Counted from the stretch's first letter, positions 29,701 through 38,853 are shown. The stretch: 64,000 bases of DNA from Victivallales bacterium (GCA_021733985.1 JAIPJT010000002.1:1-64000), one strand, 5' to 3'. Made by a program: numbers and translations. The notes: a model not told the origin generated them from the letters alone.

Positions 29701-30112
29701 TAAAATTAAACAGAAGTATCAGGTTGCTGTCTTTACTTCGTTCTGTAATGAATGTGCCAACTGTACTGCTTTCTGCCCTTCTGCCGGTGATCCGTACTCT
29801 GATAAACCGCGCCTTTATAATAGTGCTGAAGAATTTCATGGACAGGAAAATAATGCATTTATGATTTTTGAAAACGATGGAATTTATTCTATCAAAGGTA
29901 AATTTGATGGCGATATATATGAACTTAAGGCTGAAGACGGTAAATTAAAGTGTTCCAATTTAAATTTTGATGTTCTAATTAATGAAGAAACATTCGAAAT
30001 TGAAAGGCTGGATTCTGAGTGTAAAGATCAAATGTCACTGAAAAATTTTGCTTTAATGTATACTGTTCTTAAAGGTGTAACAAGCTCTATGCCGGAAATA
30101 CCGTTTAACTGA
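26780..30112 (+). CDS. ygfK: YgfK flavo-iron-sulfur oxidoreductase (putative selenate-reductase-annotated subunit)
   Basis: 1110 residues. Residues 1 to ~440 are a DHOD-like TIM barrel (TPFGVAAGPHSQLGQN, STMHGCPPDEIGKIA). A GltD-like Cys cluster follows (APCTDICPVSQKVP, ACDHSCELKC), then FAD-binding VVGAGPGGLAAAYF (about 565) and NAD(P)-binding VIGAGDVAMDCA (about 693). The C-terminus has two ferredoxin-like clusters, CLECDSFCSTCVSVCP (about 932) and CNECANCTAFCP (about 988). In purine-degrading anaerobes YgfK is a required redox enzyme thought to reduce the oxopurine ring before opening. Full length, no lesion. Confidence 0.96.
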   Translation: MSDRFVPITMRELCSWIFNELKEKRSVFGIPGDMFFRPDEGDNFKQEIYGKKLETPFGVAAGPHSQLGQNIVMSWLCGARFIELKTVQTLDELELSKPCIDNLDVGYNVEWSQELKLEQSFDEYLRAWVLIHALHKKFGFPGSSPGTVFNFSVGYNLEGILKPNVQNFLANIKDAGDRLNEYIDTVSEFCPEVKDIDISSAISDNITLSTMHGCPPDEIGKIASYLIEECGYHTNVKLNPTLLGPNVLRKILNEDLGYRDITVPDLSFEHDLKFEDAVPMLNMLKEKAEKKNVEFGVKLANTLEVENNRNVFDKNETVMYMSGRPLQAITVNVAKKLAVEFDGKLMISYAGGADCFNVSDLIRCGMKTVTVSSDILRPGGYTRMLQYIKNLRRDIEQSGSSNIPEFICNSAKKMWLINENDENRCSVEKCALENLKQYAGFVLEDPQLIRDTYERKNTKTSRELGLFDCIKAPCTDICPVSQKVPSYIRQILDRDIEEAAATVRNDNPLSAILGRACDHSCELKCTRTHYDEPVAIRELKRYIIDSSEEKVPGVSESETDISIAVVGAGPGGLAAAYFLAKNGCGVTIYEERERAAGMVSKTIPGYRATDESIAVDVELIEGLGVKFKYNCKIGKDILIQDLTKNNDYVIIAAGAQKGVMPGIEGETCEGVIDGIDFLHRVKSGDIPQLGENIGVIGAGDVAMDCARAANRLSKGKVSVIYRRTIEEMPAHKEELDALFDEGIDIKELCSPKSVIEKGNRITALKCLKMKLGEPDESGRRRPIPIENSEFEMELDNLILAIGQKPDFSFLKSLPLNYNRKGYIVVDSSNMKTKVDKFYAVGDAVEEGPQTIVKACGDGKKAAKDILSKAGIELRLEDNSSESFKEKKDFIRKRSLREFRVEVPELPIEKRDNFDEIVQTLNEEEAEQEAERCLECDSFCSTCVSVCPNKALFTYETVPFAKKLPVLNSGEEEEFKIKQKYQVAVFTSFCNECANCTAFCPSAGDPYSDKPRLYNSAEEFHGQENNAFMIFENDGIYSIKGKFDGDIYELKAEDGKLKCSNLNFDVLINEETFEIERLDSECKDQMSLKNFALMYTVLKGVTSSMPEIPFN

Positions 30113-30226
30113 TCCTCTTTTAAAAAATTGTGAAATGTTATTTTGGATTTAATAGAGATAGCGATTTCAGAAACAATTTCTGTTCAGAATAAACAAACTG
30201 AATAGAATTCAGGTTCTTTTAACAAG

Positions 30227-30249
30227 GGCGGTTCTCTTCCGGGACCGCC
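30227..30249 (+). promoter_or_regulatory. Stable hairpin between ygfK and the sulfur-carrier gene
   Basis: GGCGGTTCT-CTTCC-GGGACCGCC forms a nine-pair stem (two G-T wobbles) in an otherwise AT-rich 179-base gap. There is no T tract after it on the plus strand, so it is not a standard terminator. It could be an mRNA processing or stability element. Confidence 0.45.
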
Positions 30250-30291
30250 ACAAAATTATGCAAAACGGAACTTAATACAGCAGAGGTAAAT

Positions 30292-30525
30292 ATGAATATA
30301 AAAGTTTCTTATATAGGCGTTATTGACATAAAAAAAGTCCAAAGCGGCAGCACTGTTAATATCAAAGAAGGCAGTACTGTCTCTGAACTTTTAAACTTTT
30401 TAGATGTGAGAGAACAGCATAAGAAGTATCTTGTCTGCTTAGTTAATGATAAAAAGAAAAGATTAAACTATGTACTGAAGGAAAATGATCATTTAAGTCT
30501 GTTTTTACCTGTAGGAGGGGGATAA
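30292..30525 (+). CDS. ThiS/MoaD-family sulfur-carrier-like protein
   Basis: 77 residues with a beta-grasp pattern (NIKVSYIGVI, STVNIKEGSTVSELL, DHLSLFLPVGGG) and the Gly-Gly C-terminus (VGGG) that is adenylated and thiocarboxylated in ThiS/MoaD. Its place between ygfK and ssnA points to a private sulfur carrier for the island, perhaps for the Mo cofactor's terminal sulfur, the pyranopterin or another modification. No ThiF/MoeB-type activator is encoded in the window, so it must borrow one. SD AGCAGAGG. Confidence 0.8.
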   Translation: MNIKVSYIGVIDIKKVQSGSTVNIKEGSTVSELLNFLDVREQHKKYLVCLVNDKKKRLNYVLKENDHLSLFLPVGGG

Positions 30526-30644
30526 TTGTAAATGGTTAGCTCTAATAGATAGTTCCGGGTTGTTTTTTTACAGACATATTTTTTGGATAATGCATAATTT
30601 GAAATAACCGTTAAAAATGTTAAATTTAATATACGGAGTTATAT

Positions 30645-31976
30645 ATGAGTAAGTTGCTGATAAAAAATGGTACGGTAGTAACACTCGGGAAAGAAAACAG
30701 GATTATACCTGAGGGCTATGTATTAATAAAAGACAATATAATCGAGGAATTCGGTTCCGGTGTTCCGGCTGTTGATCCTGATACTGAAGAAATCGATGCT
30801 TCCGGAAAACTTATCATGCCCGGTTTTATCAATCAGCATATGCATTTTTATTCTACTTTTGCCAGAGGACTCTGTCCAAAATTGCCGCCGCCGTCTAATT
30901 TTAGGGAGGTATTGGAAAAATTATGGTGGCCTCTTGACTATGCATTAAATAAAGAAGACGTTTACTACAGCACTCTTGTTGCGGCTATGAACGGGATTAA
31001 AAAGGGTGTAACAACTTTTTTCGACCATCATGAAAGCCAGCAGTACCAGAGCGGTTCACTTGATATAATTGAAGAAGCACTAAGAGAAACCGGTGTCAGA
31101 GGAAATCTGAGTCTGGGAGTTTCCGACCGTTACGGAAACGGGAAAGCAGGGATAGAAGAAAATATCAGGTTTGCCGAAAAAATAAGGAGATTGAACTCTG
31201 GAGGGGATGAACTGATTACTTCTAATTTCGGTTTCCATGCGATGTTTACTGTCGAGGATGAGTCCTTGCATAAAGCGGCAGAAGCGGCAAAAGATTTAAA
31301 CTGCGGATTCCATGTTCATGTTGCGGAAGGTGAATTGGACAAACAGTTTAATCTTAAAAAATATGGAAAAACTCCTTTGCAGCGTTTGTTTGATTCAGGC
31401 TGTCTGGGAGGAAAAACCACTGCCGTACACTGTATATTTATAACTGATAAGGATATCGGATTGATCAAAGATTCAGGTACACCGGTTGTTCATATACCAC
31501 AGTCAAACATGAATAACGGTGTAGGTGTGGCACCGGTTCTCGAAATATTGAAAAACAATATAACTGTAGGACTTGGTACTGACGGCATAAGCCCGGGTGT
31601 TCTTGATGATGTAAGAGCCGCAAATTTTGTTCATAAACTGAATAAAAAAGATCCGCGTGTATTTTTTGCCGAGTCATGTCAGCTTATCCTGGAGAATAAC
31701 AGCAAAATCTCTTCAAGATTTTTATCCCGGAATATCGGAGAACTGAAAAAAGGCACATATGCCGATATCATAACTGTGGATTATGATCCCCCGACACCTT
31801 TGAATGAAGATACATTTTACGGACATTTCCTTTTCGGGATTTGCGAGGCTAAAGTCGACACTACCGTTGCAAACGGTAAGGTGTTGATGAAAAATGGAAA
31901 ATTAACCCAGCTAGATGAACATGAAGTAAACGCCGAAAGCAGGAAACAGGCAGCTGATTTTTGGAAAAGATTTTAA
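30645..31976 (+). CDS. ssnA: Putative aminohydrolase SsnA
   Basis: 443 residues, the amidohydrolase fold of the atrazine-chlorohydrolase/guanine-deaminase group. Metal ligands are visible as HxH in INQHMHFYST, FHVHVAEGE, TAVHCIF and the Asp of GLGTDGISPGV. The end, KGTYADIITVDY, is typical. SsnA is part of the conserved purine-degradation set and is proposed to deaminate or hydrolyse a purine-derived ring. The order ygfK, ssnA, Mo-hydroxylase FAD subunit is the same as in E. coli (ygfK-ssnA-ygfM). Confidence 0.92.
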   Translation: MSKLLIKNGTVVTLGKENRIIPEGYVLIKDNIIEEFGSGVPAVDPDTEEIDASGKLIMPGFINQHMHFYSTFARGLCPKLPPPSNFREVLEKLWWPLDYALNKEDVYYSTLVAAMNGIKKGVTTFFDHHESQQYQSGSLDIIEEALRETGVRGNLSLGVSDRYGNGKAGIEENIRFAEKIRRLNSGGDELITSNFGFHAMFTVEDESLHKAAEAAKDLNCGFHVHVAEGELDKQFNLKKYGKTPLQRLFDSGCLGGKTTAVHCIFITDKDIGLIKDSGTPVVHIPQSNMNNGVGVAPVLEILKNNITVGLGTDGISPGVLDDVRAANFVHKLNKKDPRVFFAESCQLILENNSKISSRFLSRNIGELKKGTYADIITVDYDPPTPLNEDTFYGHFLFGICEAKVDTTVANGKVLMKNGKLTQLDEHEVNAESRKQAADFWKRF

Positions 31977-32023
31977 TTTTAAAAATTTTAAAAGCATATT
32001 GTACAATGTAGAAGGATGAAGAA

Positions 32024-32872
32024 ATGAAAATTGTTGACTTTGTAAGTACAGGTTCTGTAGAGCAGGCCTCTACGGTTCTAAAACAGTTAGGAGCAAAAGG
32101 AATTCTGATGGCTGGAGGGACTGCCTTCCATTTTTTCAGCTCTGAAGACGAAAAGACGGCTGTAGTCCCGGACGATGAACAGCTTAAGTTTATTTCAGAA
32201 AATAACGGTTTTTTTGAAATAGGTTCTTTTGCTTCTATTTCCGACTTAAGGGAGTTTTCTAATCAGGGCTGGGTACTGGACAGGGTTGCAGAAGAATTTG
32301 CTACTCAGCAGATACGTAATATGTCTACTTTAGGAGGTAATATCTCACAGGTGTTTCCATGGTCGGACTTTCCGGTCGTACTCTTGGCACTGAGTGCAGA
32401 AATAAATGTTTTGGAAGAAAAAGAAAGCAGGGCCTATGAAGCTGTTGACTTTTTCAGACAGCAGCCTGGTAAGTTTTTAAAAAATGGGAAAATTGTGAAA
32501 TCAGTTAAAATACCTGTACTAGAAAAGGGAGAAGGGTTCGGATATAAAAAAGAAAAAAGAACAAATGCAGCCTTCAGTACCTTGACTGTGGCTGTATATG
32601 TCAAATTGGAGAAAGGTTCAATAAAGGATATTAAAATAGTTTCAGGAGCGTCAATGGGAATGCCAAAACGCCTTGGTATTATAGAAAATGAGCTTAAAGG
32701 GAAAAAAGCGGATACCGGTATGCTGAAAGAGAAGGTAAAAGCGTTAGCCGGACAGTACTCATGGAAAGGTAAAGAGGGAACAACCAAAGAGTATGCCGGT
32801 TGTTTGGCTCAGACAAGAATTACTGATGCGATTGTTGAGGCTTTTAATGAAGCAGAGAGTGAGGTGGAATAA
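32024..32872 (+). CDS. Molybdenum hydroxylase FAD-binding subunit (YgfM/XdhB-like)
   Basis: 282 residues, the CoxM/XdhB family. FAD-pyrophosphate loop LMAGGTAFHFF replaces the usual AGGTDL. QIRNMSTLGGNISQVFPWSD is the second FAD-contact block, and a C-terminal CO-dehydrogenase-flavoprotein-like domain follows. It passes electrons between the 2Fe-2S subunit and NAD or another acceptor. The stop adjoins the start of the 2Fe-2S subunit gene (TAA then ATG), showing a tight operon. Confidence 0.9.
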   Translation: MKIVDFVSTGSVEQASTVLKQLGAKGILMAGGTAFHFFSSEDEKTAVVPDDEQLKFISENNGFFEIGSFASISDLREFSNQGWVLDRVAEEFATQQIRNMSTLGGNISQVFPWSDFPVVLLALSAEINVLEEKESRAYEAVDFFRQQPGKFLKNGKIVKSVKIPVLEKGEGFGYKKEKRTNAAFSTLTVAVYVKLEKGSIKDIKIVSGASMGMPKRLGIIENELKGKKADTGMLKEKVKALAGQYSWKGKEGTTKEYAGCLAQTRITDAIVEAFNEAESEVE

Positions 32873-33349
32873 ATGAAAAAAATCAGTTTTACATTGAATG
32901 GAGAGGAAAAAGAATTTGTCCTGGATTCTGCTGATGAAAAACTCCTGAACCTTCTAAGAAGATACGGATACAAAGGAACTAAATGGGGGTGCGGAGAAGG
33001 AGCCTGCGGTACATGTACTGTTATCCTGAACGGGAAAACTGTTTATTCCTGTATAACTTACGCATTTCTTGCCGAAGGCAGTGAAATATGGACTATTGAA
33101 GGTATGGGTACACGGAAAAATCCTCATCCTATCCAGAAGGCTTTAGTAAAAGAAGGTGCTGTCCAGTGTGGATACTGTATACCTGGAATGGTTCTTTCCG
33201 CAAAGGCTATGTTTGATAAAATACCATCACCTAATGATTTGGAAATAAGAGAGTATATGGACGGAAATTTGTGCAGGTGTACAGGTTATGAAAAAATATA
33301 TACAGCTTTGAAAAAAGTTGCTGAATCTAATGCCGAAGGAGGTAAATAA
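32873..33349 (+). CDS. Molybdenum hydroxylase 2Fe-2S subunit (XdhC-like)
   Basis: 158 residues. The N-terminal plant-type 2Fe-2S domain has GCGEGACGTCTVILNG and a further Cys in SCITYA. The C-terminal helical 2Fe-2S domain has QCGYCIPGMVL and NLCRCTGYEKI. All eight Cys ligands are present. It relays electrons from the Mo site to FAD. It overlaps the Mo-subunit gene by one base, so the three form one heterotrimer unit. Confidence 0.95.
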   Translation: MKKISFTLNGEEKEFVLDSADEKLLNLLRRYGYKGTKWGCGEGACGTCTVILNGKTVYSCITYAFLAEGSEIWTIEGMGTRKNPHPIQKALVKEGAVQCGYCIPGMVLSAKAMFDKIPSPNDLEIREYMDGNLCRCTGYEKIYTALKKVAESNAEGGK

Positions 33350-35682
33350 TGGAAAAGAAAAAAATGAACGTTGTAAATACCTCTGTAGAGAAAATTGATT
33401 CGTTATACCTGTCACAGGGGAAATCGTGTTATGTAGAGGACTTTATGCCGGATAATGCGCTCCATGTGAAAATGCTTTGGAGTCCTCATGCGCATGCCAG
33501 AATAAAATCTATTGATATTTCTGAGGCTGAAAATATGGACGGGGTACGCGGGGTGCTGTATTACGGCAATGTTCCGAGAATTCCCCATTGTACTGCCGGT
33601 CAGGGTTATCCTGAGCCTTCACCTTATGACACATATATGTTTGATACAAAAGTAAGGTATGTCGGAGATAGAGTTGCTGCTGTCGCTGCTGAAACCGAGG
33701 AAATTGCCGAAAAGGCGGTAAAAAAGATTAAAGTCGAATATGAGCTTCTGGAGCCGGTATTGTCGTTTGATGATGCTTTGAAGGAAAATGCTCCTGTAAT
33801 TCACGATGAAGAAGAATCATTTGTCCCGATTCCGATTCCGTATGAACCAGAAAAAAATATAGCGGCAAGGGTCGGCATGGAAGCCGGAGATTTTAAGCAG
33901 GGCCTTAAAGATGCCGATTTTACTTTTGATGAAATGTTTGAGACAGGTTATGCTCAGCATACTCCAATGGAACCTTATGTTACTTTAGCTCAAATCGATA
34001 ATTTTGGCAGAATTGTAATTACTACTAGCACACAGGTGCCTTTCCACTGCAGAAGAATTGTAGCCAACACTCTCGATATACCTGTCGGTAGGATCCGTGT
34101 TATTAAACCGAGAATTGGAGGTGGATTCGGATGTAAACAGGAAATGCTTATTGAAGATGTTGCTGCAATGTTTTCACTGAGGACAGACATGCCTGTCTTT
34201 TTCAGGTTTACAAGGGAGGAAATGTTCAAAACCGGGCGTACAAGGCATCCTATTAGGTTTAGAATGCAATACGGGGTTAAGAAAAACGGTGAAATTACTG
34301 CTTTGGGAATGGATGCAGTAAATAATACCGGAGCTTATGGAGGCCACGGACTTACTGTTATGAGCTGCTGTGGCAGTAAGGTCTTCCCTCTTTATCATGT
34401 TAATAATATACATTTTGATGCAAAGGCGATCTATACAAATCTCCCGGTAGGCGGCGCCTATAGGGGATTTGGCGCAACACAGGCATTTTTTGCTGTAGAG
34501 TCAATGATGGATGTAATGGCTGAAGCCATAGGAATGGATCCTGTGGAATTCAGAAAAATCAATCATATAAGAAGCGGTGAATCACATCCGGCTTTTGCCG
34601 CCCTTGGTGAAGGTAAGGACGGGACTCCAATGAGCATTGGAAGTAATGCGCTTGCAGAATGTATAGAAATTGGCGCTAAAGAGATCGGCTGGCATAGACG
34701 GACAGGGCATAAGGAAAAATCCGGAAGATACAGAAGGGGTATTGGAATGTGCTGCCTGATGCAGGGGTCTAGTGTTCCTGAAATTGACATGGGGGCCGCA
34801 TCTATTAAGATGAACGAAGACGGCTCATTTAATGTGCATGTCGGAGCTACAGATCTGGGAACCGGCAGTGATACGGTAATGGCTCAGATAGCGGCAGAAG
34901 AACTTGAAACAACTGCAGATAAAATGATAGTCTATTCTTCAGACACTGATATGACCCCGTTTGATGTGGGAGCCTATGCTTCAAGTACAACATATCTGAG
35001 CGGAGAAGCCTGCAGAAAAACAGCAGCTAAAGTTAAACAGCAGATACTTAATACAGCCGCAGAAATGCTTAACAGCGATATTAATGAACTCGAAGCTATA
35101 GGTGCCTCAGTTGTTACAAAGGACGGTAAGGAAAAAGTAACATACAGTGAAATCTCTCATTATTCGTTATATGAAAACAACCAGTACCAGATAGCTGCTG
35201 TTGAATCACATATTACTCATAAATCGCCTCCGCCCTTTGCTGCACATTATATCGAAATTGAAGTCGATACTTATACCGGCGAGATAAAAGTTTTGAAATA
35301 TGTGTCTGCAGTTGACTGCGGAACTGCCATTAATCCGGCACTTGCTGAAGGACAGGTGGAAGGAGCTGTCCTGAACGGGATCAGTTACGCTCTGACAGAG
35401 GAATATAGATTTTCAGAGAAGGGCAAAATGACAAATCCTTCACTGAAAACGTATAATATATTTTCCCTGAGGGATAAACCTGAAATGAAAACTATACTGG
35501 TTCCAAGTTATGAAGATACCGGGCCGTTCGGTGCGAAAAGCGTTTCTGAAATTTGTATCAATGGTGCTATGCCGGGTATAGCAAATGCTCTTTACAATGC
35601 AACTGGCGTAAGGGTTTACAAAGCACCTTTTACAAAAGAAAGGGTATGGAAGGCATTGCAGGAAAAAAAGTGTGATTTTTAA
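33349..35682 (+). CDS. xdhA: Molybdenum hydroxylase large (Mo-binding) subunit, three-subunit type
   Basis: 777 residues. Aldehyde-oxidase/xanthine-dehydrogenase a/b hammerhead N-terminus, then Mo-cofactor contacts PRIGGGFGCKQE, GAYRGFGATQAFFAVES and GATDLGTGSDTVMAQ. The late AKSVSEICINGAMPG supplies the active-site Glu region. It would hydroxylate a purine carbon (xanthine, hypoxanthine or an oxopurine). Whether it needs selenium cannot be told from the sequence. It differs strongly in motif wording from the second Mo subunit at 38850, so the two probably act on different substrates or positions. Confidence 0.92.
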   Translation: MEKKKMNVVNTSVEKIDSLYLSQGKSCYVEDFMPDNALHVKMLWSPHAHARIKSIDISEAENMDGVRGVLYYGNVPRIPHCTAGQGYPEPSPYDTYMFDTKVRYVGDRVAAVAAETEEIAEKAVKKIKVEYELLEPVLSFDDALKENAPVIHDEEESFVPIPIPYEPEKNIAARVGMEAGDFKQGLKDADFTFDEMFETGYAQHTPMEPYVTLAQIDNFGRIVITTSTQVPFHCRRIVANTLDIPVGRIRVIKPRIGGGFGCKQEMLIEDVAAMFSLRTDMPVFFRFTREEMFKTGRTRHPIRFRMQYGVKKNGEITALGMDAVNNTGAYGGHGLTVMSCCGSKVFPLYHVNNIHFDAKAIYTNLPVGGAYRGFGATQAFFAVESMMDVMAEAIGMDPVEFRKINHIRSGESHPAFAALGEGKDGTPMSIGSNALAECIEIGAKEIGWHRRTGHKEKSGRYRRGIGMCCLMQGSSVPEIDMGAASIKMNEDGSFNVHVGATDLGTGSDTVMAQIAAEELETTADKMIVYSSDTDMTPFDVGAYASSTTYLSGEACRKTAAKVKQQILNTAAEMLNSDINELEAIGASVVTKDGKEKVTYSEISHYSLYENNQYQIAAVESHITHKSPPPFAAHYIEIEVDTYTGEIKVLKYVSAVDCGTAINPALAEGQVEGAVLNGISYALTEEYRFSEKGKMTNPSLKTYNIFSLRDKPEMKTILVPSYEDTGPFGAKSVSEICINGAMPGIANALYNATGVRVYKAPFTKERVWKALQEKKCDF

Positions 35683-35718
35683 GGGTTTAAAACCCCCGAG
35701 AAATGAGAGGTAATATTC

Positions 35719-37191
35719 ATGAAAGACACAAAATATAAACTTATAAGAAGCAGATTACTTATCCCCTTCAGCCAAAAAAGAGGTTTGTCTCAAATAATTC
35801 AGGATGGCTATGTATTTATAGGTGGCAGACTTATAAGAGAGGTAGGGAAATACAGTGACAGTATAGGTCAGCGGATTTTAAAAGAATACGGAGATGATCT
35901 CCATATTATAGGGAAGAAAAAAGGTGATACCGAAATACCATGTATAAATGGTGTTGTTATGCCTGGATTTGTCAAGGTTCATGGACATAATCATGAGCCG
36001 CCTCTGATAGGTATTGCTAAAGATGAACCTCTTGTCGACTGGCTCGATCATGCAGTTAATCCGTTCACGGGTTTTTTAAACGAGAAAAAAGATTATATAC
36101 AAAATGAATTCGGCCTTAGCGGCGGATATATAACGTTTATAAAAGCTTTGCTTGACGATATCCACTACGGTATAACTTCCGCAATGAATCACCAGTGCAA
36201 CTTTGCAAAATATATTGTAGGTGATGTTGTAAAGGCAGGACAGGAGGCCGGAACTAAACTTATAGTTGCTGTAGGCAGCCAGGACAGAAATTATGACAGG
36301 CGCATTTTAGATACACCGGAAATAGCAGTAGACAGGTTGGAGAGTTATAACCGGGAGTTCGGAAGTATAGAAAATATACAGATTGTACCCGGCCCTGACC
36401 AGGTTTTTTCTAACAGTGACAGTATTATTAAAGCACAGAAGGAATGGGCCGACAAAAACGGTACTGTTTTTCATATGCACAGTTCGGAAGAACCGAGAAC
36501 TACAGCCTGGTTCACTGAACAGTATGGATGCACTCCGGTTGAATATTTAAATAAAGCCGGAATTCTGGATGAAAGCGTTATCCTGGCACACCAGGTCAAT
36601 ACTACAGAAAATGATATGAAAATACTGAAGGAAACCGGAACTAATATAGTGCATAACCCACTGGCAAATACCATACTCGGGTCCGGTATGCCGAAAGTAG
36701 TGGAAATGATTAACAGAGGTATTCCTGTAGCTATTTCAACGGACGGCTCAGGCAGTGCCGATAATCAGAATATACTTTCCGCAGCAAGACTTGCGTCACA
36801 GTACCAGAAAGCTGCATTGAAAGATGCCAGAGTTATGAAAGCGCAGGACGTGCTCGAAAGAATAACAGTAAAAGCTGCGAAGATGCTCAGACTTAATACT
36901 GGTTCCTTAGAGAAGGGTAAAGATGGGGACCTGGTCCTTATCGATCTTAATAAAAATAATATGGTCCCGACACGTGCTGACAATGTAATGGAAACTTTAG
37001 TCTGGTGTACAGATGGAAGTGAAGTCAGATGGGTAATAGGCAATGGAAAAATTCTTAAAGATGATTATGAAATAAAACATCTTGATGTTAAAAAAATCAA
37101 AGCCGACATTTTTAAACTTTCGGAAATGATGATGGAATATAAAGAGGGTTATAAAGAAGTAAGTGAAACCGGAGCCAGATCAAAGAAATAA
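35719..37191 (+). CDS. Amidohydrolase of the guanine-deaminase/SsnA group
   Basis: 490 residues, slightly longer than the family norm (~440). The metal site is intact: HxH in VKVHGHNHE, FHMHSSEE, ILAHQVN and STDGSGS. The C-terminal LEKGKDGDLVLIDLN closes the composite beta-domain. It sits between two molybdenum hydroxylases. Deamination of guanine to xanthine (as E. coli guaD does at the equivalent place) is the simplest role, but another ring hydrolysis is possible. It starts 36 bases after the Mo-subunit gene, behind GAGAGGTAA. Confidence 0.85.
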   Translation: MKDTKYKLIRSRLLIPFSQKRGLSQIIQDGYVFIGGRLIREVGKYSDSIGQRILKEYGDDLHIIGKKKGDTEIPCINGVVMPGFVKVHGHNHEPPLIGIAKDEPLVDWLDHAVNPFTGFLNEKKDYIQNEFGLSGGYITFIKALLDDIHYGITSAMNHQCNFAKYIVGDVVKAGQEAGTKLIVAVGSQDRNYDRRILDTPEIAVDRLESYNREFGSIENIQIVPGPDQVFSNSDSIIKAQKEWADKNGTVFHMHSSEEPRTTAWFTEQYGCTPVEYLNKAGILDESVILAHQVNTTENDMKILKETGTNIVHNPLANTILGSGMPKVVEMINRGIPVAISTDGSGSADNQNILSAARLASQYQKAALKDARVMKAQDVLERITVKAAKMLRLNTGSLEKGKDGDLVLIDLNKNNMVPTRADNVMETLVWCTDGSEVRWVIGNGKILKDDYEIKHLDVKKIKADIFKLSEMMMEYKEGYKEVSETGARSKK

Positions 37192-37419
37192 AACAAAACT
37201 TTGATGTGTGCCCCCGTTGTTATTTTGGGTAACCTGGACAGGATATAAAAAACAATACAAAATATAGTTTTAGAGAATTATGGCTGGATGTATTAGTTAA
37301 TGGTTAAAATGTTATTTAATGCCGTTGACTTGGTACATTTAAGTTCATTATTTATGTTTCGGTATTTTACAGTCTAAATTCTAAAGACTCCAAATATAAA
37401 CTAATATGAGGTATCAAAA

Positions 37420-38853
37420 GTGATAAGCTGCATAGTAAACAATAAAACAGTTGAAACAGGGGTTAATCCCGGCATATCCGTTCTTGAGTTTGTCAGAGAG
37501 GAATTAAACCTTACGGGAACAAAGGAAGGATGCAAAGAAGGTGAATGCGGAGCATGTACGGTACTTGTTGGAGAACTGCATGAAAACGGTACTGTGAAAT
37601 ATAAGGCCTGTGCATCGTGTCTGCTTCCGTTGGGTGAAATCGACGGCAGGCATATTGTAACGGTCGAAGGGTTGGATTCTTCTCTTTTAAGGCCTGTTCA
37701 GAAAGCTGTTTTCAACAACAATGCTTCTCAGTGTGGTTTTTGTACACCGGGAATTGTACTGTCATTAACAGGGTTTCTGCTTACAAGTGAAAGTTTCGGT
37801 TTTAATGATGCATTAGATGCTCTTGACGGTAACATATGCCGCTGTACCGGCTATGCTTCAATAAGAAAAGCGGCGGAAGAACTTTCAATTATTTTTAAGG
37901 ATAAGAAAGGTTCTGTTGAGAAAGAGAACAGGGTAGAACAACTGATAGACTGGGAAGTTTTACCTGAATATTTTAGAAGTATCGGCGGCAGGTTGGAAAA
38001 TATGATTTACAGCCCGTCGAATATTTCTATGTTCAACGAAAACAAAGTGCTTATCGCCGGCGGGACTGATCTGCTTGTACAGAAACCTGAAGGACTGCTT
38101 GCCGAAGATCTGGTCTTTGCATCTAAATTGGACAGCATAGAACTTAAACAAATTAAGGAAGCCAATGAGTATTTACATATCGGCGGAGCTGTAACAGTTG
38201 AGCAGTTAAGAAAGTCCGAGATTATTCATAAATATTTTCCGTCTCTGGAAAATGATCTGCTTTTGGTTTCTTCAACTGTTATGAGGAACTGTGCTACGGT
38301 TGCCGGAAATATAGTAAATGCTTCACCGATAGGTGATATAACAATTATCCTCCTTGCATTAAATACGCGCCTGATCTTACGGAAAGATCATTCAAGGAGG
38401 GAGGTGATGCTGGATAAATTTTATAAAGGATATAAACTTATGGATATCGGCGGCGGTGAAATAATTGAAAAAATTGTTATTCCTCTCCCTGATGAAACAA
38501 GTTTGTTTAATTTTGAGAAAGTATCAAACAGGAAGTACCTGGATATAGCTTCATGTAATTCGGCTGTAAGTATAAAAACAGATAACAAAACTGTTCAGGA
38601 AATCACCGTTTCTGTTGGAGGTGTTGCTCCTGTGCCTCTTTTACAGAACGAAGTCGGCAAATTTCTTAAAGGTAAAAACATTTCAACTGAAAATTTAATT
38701 GAAGCCGGAAAAATCTTAACCTCGAAAATCAGTCCTATAGACGATATTAGAGGAACGGCTGAATATAAAAAGCTGTTAACCAGGCAGCTTCTATACTCCC
38801 ATTTTGTTAAACTTTTTCCCGATAAGATAAAATATGAGGAGGTGGCCGGATGA
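37420..38853 (+). CDS. Xanthine dehydrogenase-type fused 2Fe-2S/FAD subunit
   Basis: 477 residues combining a two-cluster 2Fe-2S part (GCKEGECGACTVLVG, CASC, QCGFCTPGIVL, NICRCTGYASI; residues 1-160) and an FAD part (VLIAGGTDLLVQKP, TVAGNIVNASPIGD; 200-477). This is the XdhA layout of Rhodobacter capsulatus. The start is GTG at 37420 with GAGG upstream. The 228-base gap before it has a weak TTGACT-17-TTATTT candidate at about 37327, so it may have its own promoter. It overlaps the Mo subunit by four bases. Confidence 0.92.
   Translation: MISCIVNNKTVETGVNPGISVLEFVREELNLTGTKEGCKEGECGACTVLVGELHENGTVKYKACASCLLPLGEIDGRHIVTVEGLDSSLLRPVQKAVFNNNASQCGFCTPGIVLSLTGFLLTSESFGFNDALDALDGNICRCTGYASIRKAAEELSIIFKDKKGSVEKENRVEQLIDWEVLPEYFRSIGGRLENMIYSPSNISMFNENKVLIAGGTDLLVQKPEGLLAEDLVFASKLDSIELKQIKEANEYLHIGGAVTVEQLRKSEIIHKYFPSLENDLLLVSSTVMRNCATVAGNIVNASPIGDITIILLALNTRLILRKDHSRREVMLDKFYKGYKLMDIGGGEIIEKIVIPLPDETSLFNFEKVSNRKYLDIASCNSAVSIKTDNKTVQEITVSVGGVAPVPLLQNEVGKFLKGKNISTENLIEAGKILTSKISPIDDIRGTAEYKKLLTRQLLYSHFVKLFPDKIKYEEVAG

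Noticed and set aside
30227..30249. The hairpin as a SECIS element or intrinsic terminator
   Set aside because: It is outside any coding frame with an in-frame TGA and has no T tract.
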